64,000 nt of DNA, from positions 434,001-498,000 of the forward strand of contig NZ_JARVTG010000002.1 in the NCBI RefSeq assembly GCF_029846635.1, in the 5' to 3' direction. Source of the DNA: Pokkaliibacter sp. MBI-7 (GTDB taxonomy: Bacteria; Pseudomonadota; Gammaproteobacteria; Pseudomonadales; Balneatricaceae). Under the pieces are notes generated by a model. It had not been told where the DNA came from. It ran no database searches and worked only from the letters and a program-made list of their open reading frames with translations. Below, piece after piece: positions 51,420 through 60,289 of this stretch (position 1 is its first letter; each line of letters opens with the position of its first letter). A program made the translations under genes and the position numbers.

Positions 51420-52568
51420 ATGCCGAATAAACTGATGCAATGGACTGGCGCTACTCTCACGCTGGTGGTGATGGCCAGCGTCTACTTTGCTGCCCCCATG
51501 TGGCTGACGCTGCTGTGTGCAGCGGTGGCACTGTTGCTGTCTATCGTACTGGCGCTGACGACATCACCGGCTGTTGCCACACAGCCGCAGTCTGCTGCAC
51601 AGGCTGAGGCATCGGTTTTGGCGCCTGCCAGAGCGCTGAGCGAAGTGGGCAAGCTGTTGCAGGGAGAGTCCGGACTGATTGACAGCGAGCTGCAGCGGGT
51701 ACGCCGGCTGGTCAGTGATGCCGTGGGGACGTTGAACAACAGCTTTCGCAGTGTGGAGCAGCTCTCCAGTCAGCAGAATGATGCCATCAGCTATGCCATG
51801 TCAGGCAGTGCTGAAAGTCACAGTGGCCACTCCATGAAGGCGTTCACCCGCAATGTGGGCACGGTGTTTGAGGAACTGAGTGAAGTTTTGGAGCGGGTCT
51901 CGGCTAACAGTCAGGAAACCGTGACCAACATTGATGACATGATGGTCAAGCTTGATGGCATCTTCCAGTTGATCGAGAACGTCGAAAAGCTGGCGGGACA
52001 AACCAACTTGCTGGCGCTCAATGCCAGTATCGAAGCGGCAAGAGCAGGCGAAGCGGGGCGTGGTTTTGCAGTAGTGGCTGATGAAGTGAGATCACTGTCG
52101 GTCAGCTCGGCCAGTCTCAATAGCGAAATTCGTGAGCGGGTGAATGATGCCAGAGCGACTATTGAGCAGCTGAAGTCCACTGTCAGCCGGGTTGCCCGCA
52201 GTGATATAGCAGAAAGCAGCCAGCGCCGGGCAAAGATGCAGCAGATGCTCGGTGGCGTCGACGCGCTCAACGCAGAGCTGAACAGCCAGATGCAGGTGGT
52301 CGCCCACACTGCCAGTGATATCCATGCAGCAGTTGCCAATGCAATCCGTGCTCTGCAGTTTGAAGACATTACCCTGCAGACTGTCGAAACGGCTGCTTTC
52401 CATGTGCAGGCGTTGTCACAGGCTGCCGATGTGCTGCAGAAAAACACGGGTTCTGTCGAAGAGCTGCTGGCGCAGTGCAAGGAGATTCATCAGCGCAGCC
52501 AGCAGCGACACAAGGTCAAGCCTGTCAGCCAGCAATCCATGGCAGCGGGAGAGGTTGAGCTGTTCTGA
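51420..52568 (+). CDS. Short methyl-accepting chemotaxis-like protein with C-terminal GEVELF
   Basis: A 382-residue protein. Two N-terminal membrane helices (about 6-45) are joined by only a few residues, so there is no periplasmic sensing domain; no HAMP or PAS is seen. A signalling domain follows with the conserved tip GQTNLLALNASIEAARAGEAGRGFAVVADEVRSLSV, then a coiled coil that includes ALQFEDITLQ near 330. It ends GEVELF, like CheD (GDIELF). It lies 69 bp after cheB and is probably the last gene of the operon. Confidence 0.85.
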   Translation: MPNKLMQWTGATLTLVVMASVYFAAPMWLTLLCAAVALLLSIVLALTTSPAVATQPQSAAQAEASVLAPARALSEVGKLLQGESGLIDSELQRVRRLVSDAVGTLNNSFRSVEQLSSQQNDAISYAMSGSAESHSGHSMKAFTRNVGTVFEELSEVLERVSANSQETVTNIDDMMVKLDGIFQLIENVEKLAGQTNLLALNASIEAARAGEAGRGFAVVADEVRSLSVSSASLNSEIRERVNDARATIEQLKSTVSRVARSDIAESSQRRAKMQQMLGGVDALNAELNSQMQVVAHTASDIHAAVANAIRALQFEDITLQTVETAAFHVQALSQAADVLQKNTGSVEELLAQCKEIHQRSQQRHKVKPVSQQSMAAGEVELF

Positions 52569-52767
52569 CCTGTTTTGCTCGTCCTGTTCAGGATATCGCT
52601 GCATGTGAATGACACGGTGGCGATATCAGCCATCCTCCCGCTCTCGGTAGCTGCTGTCATGTGTGTGCTGCTGCAATGAATTGATTTGTTTAACTTGTTT
52701 AGTTGTGTTACCTATTGCGGCGCGAAAAATAACTCAACTGTCGTCATTCTGTGATGTGAGAGCCGCC

Positions 52768-53715
52768 ATGGTGTTACAACTTTTCCCTGTCTGGGCCGTC
52801 CTGCTGTCATTGCTGGCCTTTTTTCAACCTGCTTTGTTTGTACCGCTGAAGGGTCAGATCGTGCCTTTGCTGACCGTCATTATGCTGGCAATGGGTCTGA
52901 CCCTGACGCCGAGAGATTTCTCCAATGTGATGAAAAATGCCAAGGCTTTGGGCACCGGTGTATTGCTGCAGTTTCTGATCATGCCGATTGCGGCCTGGCT
53001 GGTTGCCAAGTTGTTCGGTTTTGATGCGGATCTGACTGTGGGCATGCTGCTGGTAGGCAGCGTGGCAGGTGGAACCGCTTCTAACGTTATGTGCTATCTG
53101 GCCAAGGGGGATACGGCACTGTCTATTTCGATGACGGCTATTTCCACCCTGATCGGTGTCTTCCTGACGCCTGTGCTGGTAGCGTCACTGATCGGCCAGA
53201 GCGTTGATGTGCCGGTGCAGCCCATGCTGATAAGCCTGGTGCAGGTTGTCTTTGCTCCTGTGGCTATTGGCGTGATCGTCAATGTGCTGTCACCACGCTG
53301 GGTGCGTAAGGCTGAACCGTTGCTTCCCTATGTTTCCATGATTGCCATCGTCATGATCATCGCCATTGTGGTCGCTCTGAATGCGGGCAAGCTGGCGGAA
53401 GTGGGTGGTGTCGTAGCGCTGGCGGTGATCCTGCACAACAGCATTGGTCTGACGCTGGGTTACGGCGTGACAGCGTTGCTGGGCTTTGATCGCAAGGTCT
53501 GCCGTACCATTGCTTTTGAGGTGGGTCTGCAGAACTCGGGCCTGGCCACTGCGCTGGCAATGAAGTTCTTTACGCCGGTAGCCGCGCTGCCCGGCACACT
53601 GTTCAGTGTATGGCACAATATTTCTGGCTCCTTGCTGGCGGGATACTGGAGCCGCAAGCCGCTGGAAGGTGATGTTGAGGCAGGCAAGACGACTACGGTC
53701 GGTCAGTCCGGCTGA
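52768..53715 (+). CDS. BASS-family (bile acid:sodium symporter-like) transporter
   Basis: A 315-residue membrane protein with about nine to ten helices. The SBF-family features are visible: MGLTLTPRDF after the first helices, GSVAGGTASNVMCYLAKGD (crossover region with Asn), and FEVGLQNSGLATALA (the conserved E-x-G-x-Q-N-S/A segment). Members carry pantoate, pyruvate or other organic anions with sodium; the substrate is not evident. The frame is open 35 codons upstream, but ATG 52768 begins directly with the first membrane segment. Single gene. Confidence 0.9.
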   Translation: MVLQLFPVWAVLLSLLAFFQPALFVPLKGQIVPLLTVIMLAMGLTLTPRDFSNVMKNAKALGTGVLLQFLIMPIAAWLVAKLFGFDADLTVGMLLVGSVAGGTASNVMCYLAKGDTALSISMTAISTLIGVFLTPVLVASLIGQSVDVPVQPMLISLVQVVFAPVAIGVIVNVLSPRWVRKAEPLLPYVSMIAIVMIIAIVVALNAGKLAEVGGVVALAVILHNSIGLTLGYGVTALLGFDRKVCRTIAFEVGLQNSGLATALAMKFFTPVAALPGTLFSVWHNISGSLLAGYWSRKPLEGDVEAGKTTTVGQSG

Positions 53716-53759
53716 TCCAGAGCTTGCTGTGACGTGTGAAGCCAAGGGAAGGTGCAGAT

Positions 53760-53978
53760 ATGCGCAAAGAGCTCAGAAAAAAAATCATCGACATCTGTAA
53801 TCAGAAAATGGAAAGAAAGGGTTCAGAGGTCGGGTTGTCCTTTTATGCCTTCTTCAAAAATAAGAACGATCAGCCTGATGTTCTTATGGAAGCGGCGCGG
53901 TGGTGGATCGAGACTCATCAGTTAGACCACTTCGAGAAGGCCAGCAAGATAAGGGAGATGGTTGCGGCGGGTATTTAG
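53760..53978 (+). CDS. Small DUF6500-like protein
   Basis: A 72-residue charged, soluble protein: RKELRKKIIDICNQKMERKGSEVGLSFYAFFKNKND then ARWWIETHQLDHFEKA. This pattern belongs to a widespread small family annotated DUF6500. ATG 53760 is preferred to GTG 53736 because AAGG lies about 10 bases before it and the family starts there. It lies 44 bp after the transporter gene and before a strong terminator. Function unknown. Confidence 0.75.
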   Translation: MRKELRKKIIDICNQKMERKGSEVGLSFYAFFKNKNDQPDVLMEAARWWIETHQLDHFEKASKIREMVAAGI

Positions 53979-54047
53979 AGCGTGCCGCGATCTGACTCCG
54001 CGCTGTCAGGTGCTGGCGCCAAGGAATGGACAAGTAATTAACGCAAT

Positions 54048-54084
54048 AAAAAACCCTCGGTGGCAGTGCCGCCGAGGGTTTTTT
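54048..54084. terminator. Bidirectional terminator between the DUF6500-like gene and the Sel1 gene
   Basis: 17-bp stem (54048-54064 with 54068-54084, one T-G wobble) and a 3-base loop; A6 on one side and T6 on the other make it work in both directions. It serves the plus-strand DUF6500-like gene and the convergent Sel1-repeat gene. Confidence 0.92.
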
Positions 54085-54101
54085 ATTGAATGAAAAGGAG
54101 G

Positions 54102-55496
54102 TTATTCGTCGTCAGGGCCGGGCGGAAACTGCTTGTTGATCTGCACCACAATGTTTTGCGCCTGCTCATTGCCATTTTTGGCAGACAGTCGATACCACTT
54201 GATGGCCTTTTTAATGTCCCGGGTGGTTCCCTGACCATTCTGATAGAGAATCGCCAGATTCAGCTGCGCCAGTGCATATTGCTGGCTGGCGGCCAGACCA
54301 TACCATTTGAAGGCCTGCTGATAGTCCTGTGAGGTACCGGCGCCGTTGGCGTACATCCAGCCGACGTTGTATTGCGCCACAGGCAGACCTTGTTCCGCTG
54401 CGCGCTTATACCACTTGAATTCTTTCTCAGGGTTTTTGCTGACGACCTTGCCGGCACCAAACAACTGGCCAAGGGTAAATTGCGCTTCGGCGGAACCCTG
54501 ATCGGCGGCGCGGGTGTACCAGCTGACAGCTTCACTGTCGTCCTGCTGTACACCTTTACCCTCTGAGTACAGCTGACCCAGCGTGAACATGGCTGGCGGG
54601 AAGTTCTTCTTGGCGGCCTGACGATAGACGGCGATGGCTTCATCCATGTCCGCCGGCAAACCCTGACCTTCTTCATACATTTTGCCGATGCGGAAGAGGG
54701 CGTTCATATCCCCCTGACGGGCAGCCAGCTGGTACCATTTCAAGGCCTGCTGACCGTCTTTCTTCACGCCGTCACCTGTCAGGTACATGCTGGCCAGATT
54801 CACCTGCGCTCCCACATGATCCTGTTCGGCCGCTTTCTTGAACCAGCCGGCGGCCAGTTTAAAGTTCTGCTTTACGCCAGTGCCATTCATGAACATCACA
54901 CCGATGTTGTACTGGGCGCTGACCAGATCCTGCTTGGCGGCGCGTTCATACCAGATGGCCGCCTTGCTGTATTTTTGCTGTGAATACAGCACGCTGGCCA
55001 GCGCGTACTGGGCATTGGCCAGACCCTGTTTGGCGGCGTCGGTATACCATTTCTGGGCTTCATTGATGTCCTGTGGGACGCCACGGCCATTCTGATACAT
55101 CAGACCAAGGTTGAATTGGGCAACCGCATTGCCCTGATAGGCTGCCATGCTGAACCATTTATAGGCTTCGACCGGATCAGGCTGAATGCCGAGGCCGAAC
55201 AGATTGACTTCGCCGAGGTCGGTCTGCGCTTCGACTTTGCCGCCATCAGCTGCCATGGTCAGCCACTTGATGGCTTCGGAGTAGTCGGGGGAGGTCACCT
55301 CACCGCTCAGATACCAGTGCCCCAGCTTGTACTGGGCGTCGCTGTCACCTTTCTCAGCGGCCTGGCGATAGTACTGGGTTGCCTGGGTATAGTGTCCGGC
55401 TGCCTTGGCAGCATCTCCCTGTTCCACCAGACTGGCCGCCCAGCTACTGGAGCTGGCCGCCAGTAGCAGAGCGCATGTAAGCAAGCTGGTTCTCAT
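54102..55496 (-). CDS. Periplasmic Sel1-repeat (SLR) protein
   Basis: A 464-residue secreted protein with the signal MRTSLLTCALLLAASSSSWA (cleavage after AWA-like SSWA). About twelve Sel1-like repeats of roughly 36 residues follow, each with the A-x-x-W-Y/F and G-x-G pattern (for example AEAQFTLGQLFGAGKVVSKNPEKEFKWYKRAAEQG). Sel1 arrays are solenoid protein-binding scaffolds. The frame is open 20 codons upstream; ATG 55496 with AAGGA in front starts the signal peptide. No partner is visible nearby. Confidence 0.88.
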   Translation of the reverse strand: MRTSLLTCALLLAASSSSWAASLVEQGDAAKAAGHYTQATQYYRQAAEKGDSDAQYKLGHWYLSGEVTSPDYSEAIKWLTMAADGGKVEAQTDLGEVNLFGLGIQPDPVEAYKWFSMAAYQGNAVAQFNLGLMYQNGRGVPQDINEAQKWYTDAAKQGLANAQYALASVLYSQQKYSKAAIWYERAAKQDLVSAQYNIGVMFMNGTGVKQNFKLAAGWFKKAAEQDHVGAQVNLASMYLTGDGVKKDGQQALKWYQLAARQGDMNALFRIGKMYEEGQGLPADMDEAIAVYRQAAKKNFPPAMFTLGQLYSEGKGVQQDDSEAVSWYTRAADQGSAEAQFTLGQLFGAGKVVSKNPEKEFKWYKRAAEQGLPVAQYNVGWMYANGAGTSQDYQQAFKWYGLAASQQYALAQLNLAILYQNGQGTTRDIKKAIKWYRLSAKNGNEQAQNIVVQINKQFPPGPDDE

Positions 55497-55659
55497 AGAT
55501 TGGATCCTTAAATTGCTGTTTAACGCGGCAGCGCGACGAACATCATTTGATAGCACTGCTTTCGTGGTCTTCGCCTCTCCATCCCCAGCAGTTAATAGTC
55601 ATCAACGCCGGGGATATAAAGGGCAGGCTCTGCAGAGCCTGGGAGGTCAGTACCGGGCA

Positions 55660-57468
55660 TTATCCCAGCAGGGCGCGATACAGCTGATTCAGTTGAGGCT
55701 CGAAGCGGGCAATGATCTGCTCCCGGCGCAGTTTGAGCGTAGGTGTCAGACATTGATTGTCCACGCTCCACATAACATCCGTCAGAATGACCTGCTTGAC
55801 CTTGGCAAAGCCTGGAACAGCGTGGAGATGGCCGTTGAGGCGACGTGCCAGCTTACTCCGCATTTCCTGTGTGGGGTTATTGAGCAGTGCAGCGTCCCAG
55901 CCTTCGTCCTTGCACAGCGCTTTCCAGTGGTCAGGGTTGACTACGACCAGCGCCGTCACAAAGGCTTTACCATCACCGTAGACCATAACCTGTTCGACCA
56001 CGGGATCAAGAGCCATACTTTGCTCCAGATCGCTGGGGGCAATGTTCTCGCCGTTGGACAGCACCATGATGTCTTTGGCACGCCCCATGATATGCAGCCT
56101 GCCTTTGTGATCGAGGCGTGCCAGATCACCCGTTCGCAGCCAGCCATCTTCGTCGAAAATGGCAGCACTGGCGTCATCATGTTTCCAGTAACCGAGCATG
56201 ACGCTGTCACCCCTGATCAGCAGCTCCTGATTATCGCCAAACCTGATCTGCAGATGGGGCAGGGGCTTGCCGACACTGTGGGGGTGATTGGTATCCAGAT
56301 GGTTGACGGCCACAACCGGGCTGCATTCGGTCAGACCGTACCCCTGCAGCAGATCAAGGCCCAGGCTGCAGAATACTTCTGCCAGTTCATTGGCCAGTGC
56401 CGCGCCACCGCTGACGGCCAGGCGCAGTTTGCCACCGAAGGCTTGCATCACTGCCTGATTGACCTTGGGCACCAACACCGGAGCCAGCAGGCACAACGGG
56501 TGCCAGCGTTTTTCACCTTGCTGATACATAAACTGGCGCCAGCCAGCCCTGATGGCCAGACTGAATAACCAGCGTTTGCGTGGCTGCTGATTGAGGCTGT
56601 CCGCTACCTTGCGATAGAAACGCTCGAACAGGCGCGGAACAGCGATCAGAACTGTTGGGCAGACCTGCTTCAGATCATGTGCCAGGGTTTCAATGCCACG
56701 GGCATGCGCCACGCTGGCACCGATCATCATCGGAATGTAGTAGCCTGCGGTGCGCTCCAGCATGTGTGACAGTGGCAGCACGGAAAGAAATTTATCTTCC
56801 TCATAGGCATCAATAATTTCCAAAACAGCAGAGGCATCGCTCAGAATGTTGCGGTGGCTGAGTTTGACGCCCTTGGCCAGGCCCGAAGTGCCGGAGGTGT
56901 ACACAATAGTGGCGAGGGCATCCGTATCGGTCTGCCGGTTTTGATAGCTGACGGGCGTTGAAGTGTCATCCTCTGCGCCCAGCCAGTCCTCCAGCGCCAT
57001 GACATCACTATGTTCGTTGGGCTGCTGCGACAGTACACGCTTTAAATCAGGCGCATCCAACTGCATATCTTGCAGTTGTTGCCACTGATTAGCGGTGCTC
57101 AACAGTAATAGCCGAGTGTTGGTTTCCCTGAGAATGTGGGCGACATTACCGGGCCGGTCATTGACGTAAAGAGGGACAGTGACTAGCCCAAGACCCAGTG
57201 CGGCGAGATCGAACAGTACCCAGTCGAGGGAGTTCTTGAGCATGATGGCCACCCGGTCACCGGGCTGCAACCCCTCACGCACAAAGGCCTGCTGCCAGCG
57301 TGCAGCGGCATCATGGACTGCCTGCCAGCTGAGAGAGTGCCACTGGCGGGTCGAAGGCTGATGAATCCAGTAGGCAATACCCTCTGCCTGATTACGTTTT
57401 ACTCGTTCCATGAACAGCGCAGGGATGGTGTCGGCCTGGCTGAAATAGATAACGTTTTTAGTATGCAT
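55660..57468 (-). CDS. Long-chain acyl-CoA synthetase (AMP-binding family)
   Basis: A 602-residue adenylate-forming enzyme. It has the ATP motif IVYTSGTSGLAKGVKLSHRN, YGLTECSPVVAVNH, GDLARLDHKGRLHIMGRAKDIMVLSNGENIAP and the C-terminal lysine region. This is the FAA1/FadD15-like group that activates long-chain fatty acids. There is no membrane segment. Single gene, divergent from gor. It could also act on other carboxylates, which the sequence does not settle. Confidence 0.9.
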   Translation of the reverse strand: MHTKNVIYFSQADTIPALFMERVKRNQAEGIAYWIHQPSTRQWHSLSWQAVHDAAARWQQAFVREGLQPGDRVAIMLKNSLDWVLFDLAALGLGLVTVPLYVNDRPGNVAHILRETNTRLLLLSTANQWQQLQDMQLDAPDLKRVLSQQPNEHSDVMALEDWLGAEDDTSTPVSYQNRQTDTDALATIVYTSGTSGLAKGVKLSHRNILSDASAVLEIIDAYEEDKFLSVLPLSHMLERTAGYYIPMMIGASVAHARGIETLAHDLKQVCPTVLIAVPRLFERFYRKVADSLNQQPRKRWLFSLAIRAGWRQFMYQQGEKRWHPLCLLAPVLVPKVNQAVMQAFGGKLRLAVSGGAALANELAEVFCSLGLDLLQGYGLTECSPVVAVNHLDTNHPHSVGKPLPHLQIRFGDNQELLIRGDSVMLGYWKHDDASAAIFDEDGWLRTGDLARLDHKGRLHIMGRAKDIMVLSNGENIAPSDLEQSMALDPVVEQVMVYGDGKAFVTALVVVNPDHWKALCKDEGWDAALLNNPTQEMRSKLARRLNGHLHAVPGFAKVKQVILTDVMWSVDNQCLTPTLKLRREQIIARFEPQLNQLYRALLG

Positions 57469-57656
57469 GGCACTGTTTATGTGAGTTCAACGGACAGCAA
57501 CTCGTTGAAGTGGAACGATTAAGGAATGCTTACGGTGCAGTTTCTGGCGCTGAAGAGTAACAGAGTCGAAGTGTAATGCAATCGACTCGGACGGGTCGCT
57601 GAGAGCGTATTCAGAGACCTGATAAATGACAGATTTCAAGCTGAAAGGAGTGATGT

Positions 57657-59009
57657 GTGAGCCAGTACGATTTTGATCTGTTTGTCATTGGTGCCGGATC
57701 GGGTGGTGTGCGTGCTTCGCGTATGGCTGCTGGCTTGGGGGCCCGCGTTGCGGTGTGTGAAGACCGCTATATGGGCGGAACCTGTGTCAATGTCGGTTGC
57801 GTACCGAAAAAGTTGTATTCCTATGCGGCGCACTACGGTCATGACTTTCATGACGCTGCTGGCTTTGGTTGGGAACTGGAGCAGCCCAGATTCAACTGGG
57901 CCACACTGCGTGACAACAAAAAGAGCGAGATAAGCCGTCTGAATGGCATTTACCGGAATATGCTGGGCAATGCAGGTGTAGAACTGATCGACGGCCGCGG
58001 CACGCTGGTGGATGAGCACACCGTCAGGGTGGGAGATAAAACCTACACCAGTGAACGGATTCTGGTGGCCACTGGCGGCTGGCCGTTTATCCCTGACATT
58101 CCTGGCCGGGAGCTTGCTGTCAGCTCCAACGAAATATTTGATCTGGCGCGTTTTCCTCAACGGATTGTGATTGTCGGTGGGGGTTATATTGCCGTGGAGT
58201 TTGCGTCCATCTTCGCAGGGCTGGGAGCTGAAACGCATTTGCTGTATCGCGGTGAGTTGTTCCTGCGCGGTTTCGATCAGGAAATTCGTGAATACGTCGC
58301 CACTGAAATGGCCAAGAAAGGTGTCAGGCTGCACTTCAATACCGATGTGACTGAGCTGTCACAAACCTCACTGGGGATTCAGGTGAGCACAGGTAATGGC
58401 CCTGCACTCCATGCCGATCAGGTGCTGTACGCGACGGGTCGTGTTGCCAATACTCAGGGTCTTGGGCTGGAGGCGGCGGGGGTAGCCCTGGATAACAAAG
58501 GTGCGGTCAAGGTCAACAACCGGTTCCAGACCTCTGTACCTTCCATCTACGCGCTGGGAGATGTTATTGACCGCGTGCAGCTGACGCCGGTGGCGTTGGC
58601 GGAAGGCACCTTCCTGGCTAATCATCTGTACGGGGAAGGGCGCCCTGAGCCTGACTACGACAACATTCCCACTGCGGTTTTCTGTCATCCCAATATTGGC
58701 ACCGTGGGCTTGAGTGAGGAACAGGCCAGAGAGCGCTATGGCAACATCAAGGTCTTCCGTTCAGAGTTCCGGCCCCTGCGTCATACCCTGAGTGGCAGTG
58801 ATGAACGCTGTCTGATGAAGCTGATCGTTGATTCCGCTACTGATAAGGTTGTCGGTGTGCACATGGCAGGAGCGGAGGCCGGGGAGATCATCCAGGGGAT
58901 TGGTATTGCACTGAAGGCCGGTGCCACCAAAGCGGTGTTTGATGCCACGATTGGTATCCATCCCACCGCGGCAGAAGAGTTCGTCACGATGAGAACACCT
59001 GCGCGTTAA
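57657..59009 (+). CDS. gor: Glutathione-disulfide reductase
   Basis: A 450-residue FAD/NADPH disulfide reductase. It has the FAD motif VIGAGSGGVRASR, redox pair GGTCVNVGCVPKKL, NADPH loop VGGGYIAVEFASI, and the C-terminal active-site His in IGIHPTAAEE. The length equals E. coli Gor (450 aa). The start is GTG 57657, with AGGAG at 57646-57650. It keeps cytosolic glutathione reduced. Single gene. Confidence 0.95.
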   Translation: MSQYDFDLFVIGAGSGGVRASRMAAGLGARVAVCEDRYMGGTCVNVGCVPKKLYSYAAHYGHDFHDAAGFGWELEQPRFNWATLRDNKKSEISRLNGIYRNMLGNAGVELIDGRGTLVDEHTVRVGDKTYTSERILVATGGWPFIPDIPGRELAVSSNEIFDLARFPQRIVIVGGGYIAVEFASIFAGLGAETHLLYRGELFLRGFDQEIREYVATEMAKKGVRLHFNTDVTELSQTSLGIQVSTGNGPALHADQVLYATGRVANTQGLGLEAAGVALDNKGAVKVNNRFQTSVPSIYALGDVIDRVQLTPVALAEGTFLANHLYGEGRPEPDYDNIPTAVFCHPNIGTVGLSEEQARERYGNIKVFRSEFRPLRHTLSGSDERCLMKLIVDSATDKVVGVHMAGAEAGEIIQGIGIALKAGATKAVFDATIGIHPTAAEEFVTMRTPAR

Positions 59010-59024
59010 TCAGCGCTTTTGCAT

Positions 59025-59049
59025 CTGAGGCGGCTTTAGGCCGCCTCAG
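59025..59049 (+). terminator. Hairpin after gor
   Basis: Perfect 10-bp stem CTGAGGCGGC/GCCGCCTCAG with loop TTTAG, 15 bp after the gor stop codon; the U-tract is missing, so termination would be weak or Rho-linked. Confidence 0.6.
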
Positions 59050-59098
59050 ACTGCTGACATAGCCCTCGCCCTCGGGCGGGGGTTCCTATAATCGGGCC

Positions 59099-60136
59099 AT
59101 GCTAAAAGACAGAGCCCCACCCAGTCCGGATGGGAGTTTGTCTGCATCGACGAACTCGTCCCCGCCGATCACCTGTTGCGCAAGATCGACAAGACCATCG
59201 ATTTCAGCTTCATCCATGAACGGGTCAAAGACCTCTACTGCAGGGACAATGGCCGGCCCGCGCTCGATCCGACTGTTCAAGCTGCTGCTCCTCGGTTATC
59301 CCTACGGTGTGCGCAGTGAACGCCAGTTGATTCGCGATGTGCAGGTCAACGTCGCCTATCGCTGGTTCCTGGGGTTGAACCTCACCGACAAGGTGCCCGA
59401 TGCCTCAACGTTGAGTCAGAACCGACGCCGCCGTTTCAACGAGTCCAAGGTGTACCAGCAGATCTTCGATGAGATCGTACTGCAGGCGATGCGTAAGAAA
59501 CTGGTCTCCGGCAAGACGCTGTACACCGACTCCACCCATTTGAAGGCCAATACCAACAAGAACAAACGGCAAGCAAAAGGCTTCTTCTACCTGGATCACC
59601 GTACCGTGGATGGGCGCTGCAACATCATCACCGATGTTCACCTGACGCCCGGCAATGTCCACGACAGCGTACCTTACCTGAGGCGTCTGGATCGACAGGC
59701 GGAGCGGTTCGGCTTCGAGATCCGGTCGGTGGGGCTGGAGGCCGGTTACTGCACGGCGGGCATCTGCACAGGTTTGGAGGCGCGCCAGATCTACGGCGTC
59801 ATCGGCGGCCGACCCACCGTAAGGGCTACTTCTACAAGCGGGAATACCACGACGACGCCGAGCAGGATCGTTATACCTGCCCTGATATACAAGACCACCG
59901 ATCGCAACGGCTACCGCCACTGCCGCTCAGACCCTGATCGCTGTTTTAACTGCCTACAGCGAGAGCGCTGTACCGGCAACGTGAAAGGGGAAAAGACGCT
60001 GACACGTCATGTCTGGGAGGACAGTAAGGAGCGGATCAGCCAGCACCGCTTGAGCTCGGGAGGGCAACTTCTCTATCAGCGCCGCAAGGAAACGGTAGAG
60101 CGAAGCTTTGCCGATGCCAAAGAACTGCACGGTTAG
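59099..60136 (+). pseudogene. Decayed IS1182-family transposase remnant
   Basis: The open frame has intact IS1182-type blocks: LLLLGYPYGVRSERQLIRDVQVNVAYRWF, VPDASTLSQNRRRRFNES, LYTDSTHLKANTNKNK, and LTRHVWEDSKERISQHRLS with VERSFADAKELHG. Family sequence breaks across frames. The N-terminal part EFVCIDELVPADHLLRKID is read in another frame (59130-59270), HRKGYFYKREYH is out of frame (59817-59870), and a TAG stops the protein where related enzymes continue (HGxRYAR...). At least three frameshifts and a premature stop make it non-functional. I could not fix terminal repeats. Single remnant between gor and the DAHP synthase gene. Confidence 0.88.
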
Positions 60137-60289
60137 CACTATGCCCGCCCCGCGCTTTGCTGAACTCAGCGACGGAAACGTTGCAGTAGACGGCAGAAAA
60201 ACAAAACCCCGATCAAAATGACCGGGGTTTGTCAGTATCCCAAAATGGCCCGAAGGCCATTTTTTGTTCTGCATGTATGCTTTTGCTGC

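Noticed and set aside
52592..52627. GATATCGC/GCGATATC inverted repeat after the short receptor gene
   Set aside because: The 20-base loop and missing U-tract make a terminator call weak.
55405..56568. 387-codon plus-strand open frame over the acyl-CoA synthetase gene
   Set aside because: Shadow frame: the adenylation motifs lie on the minus strand, and the plus frame crosses the Sel1 gene signal-peptide region.
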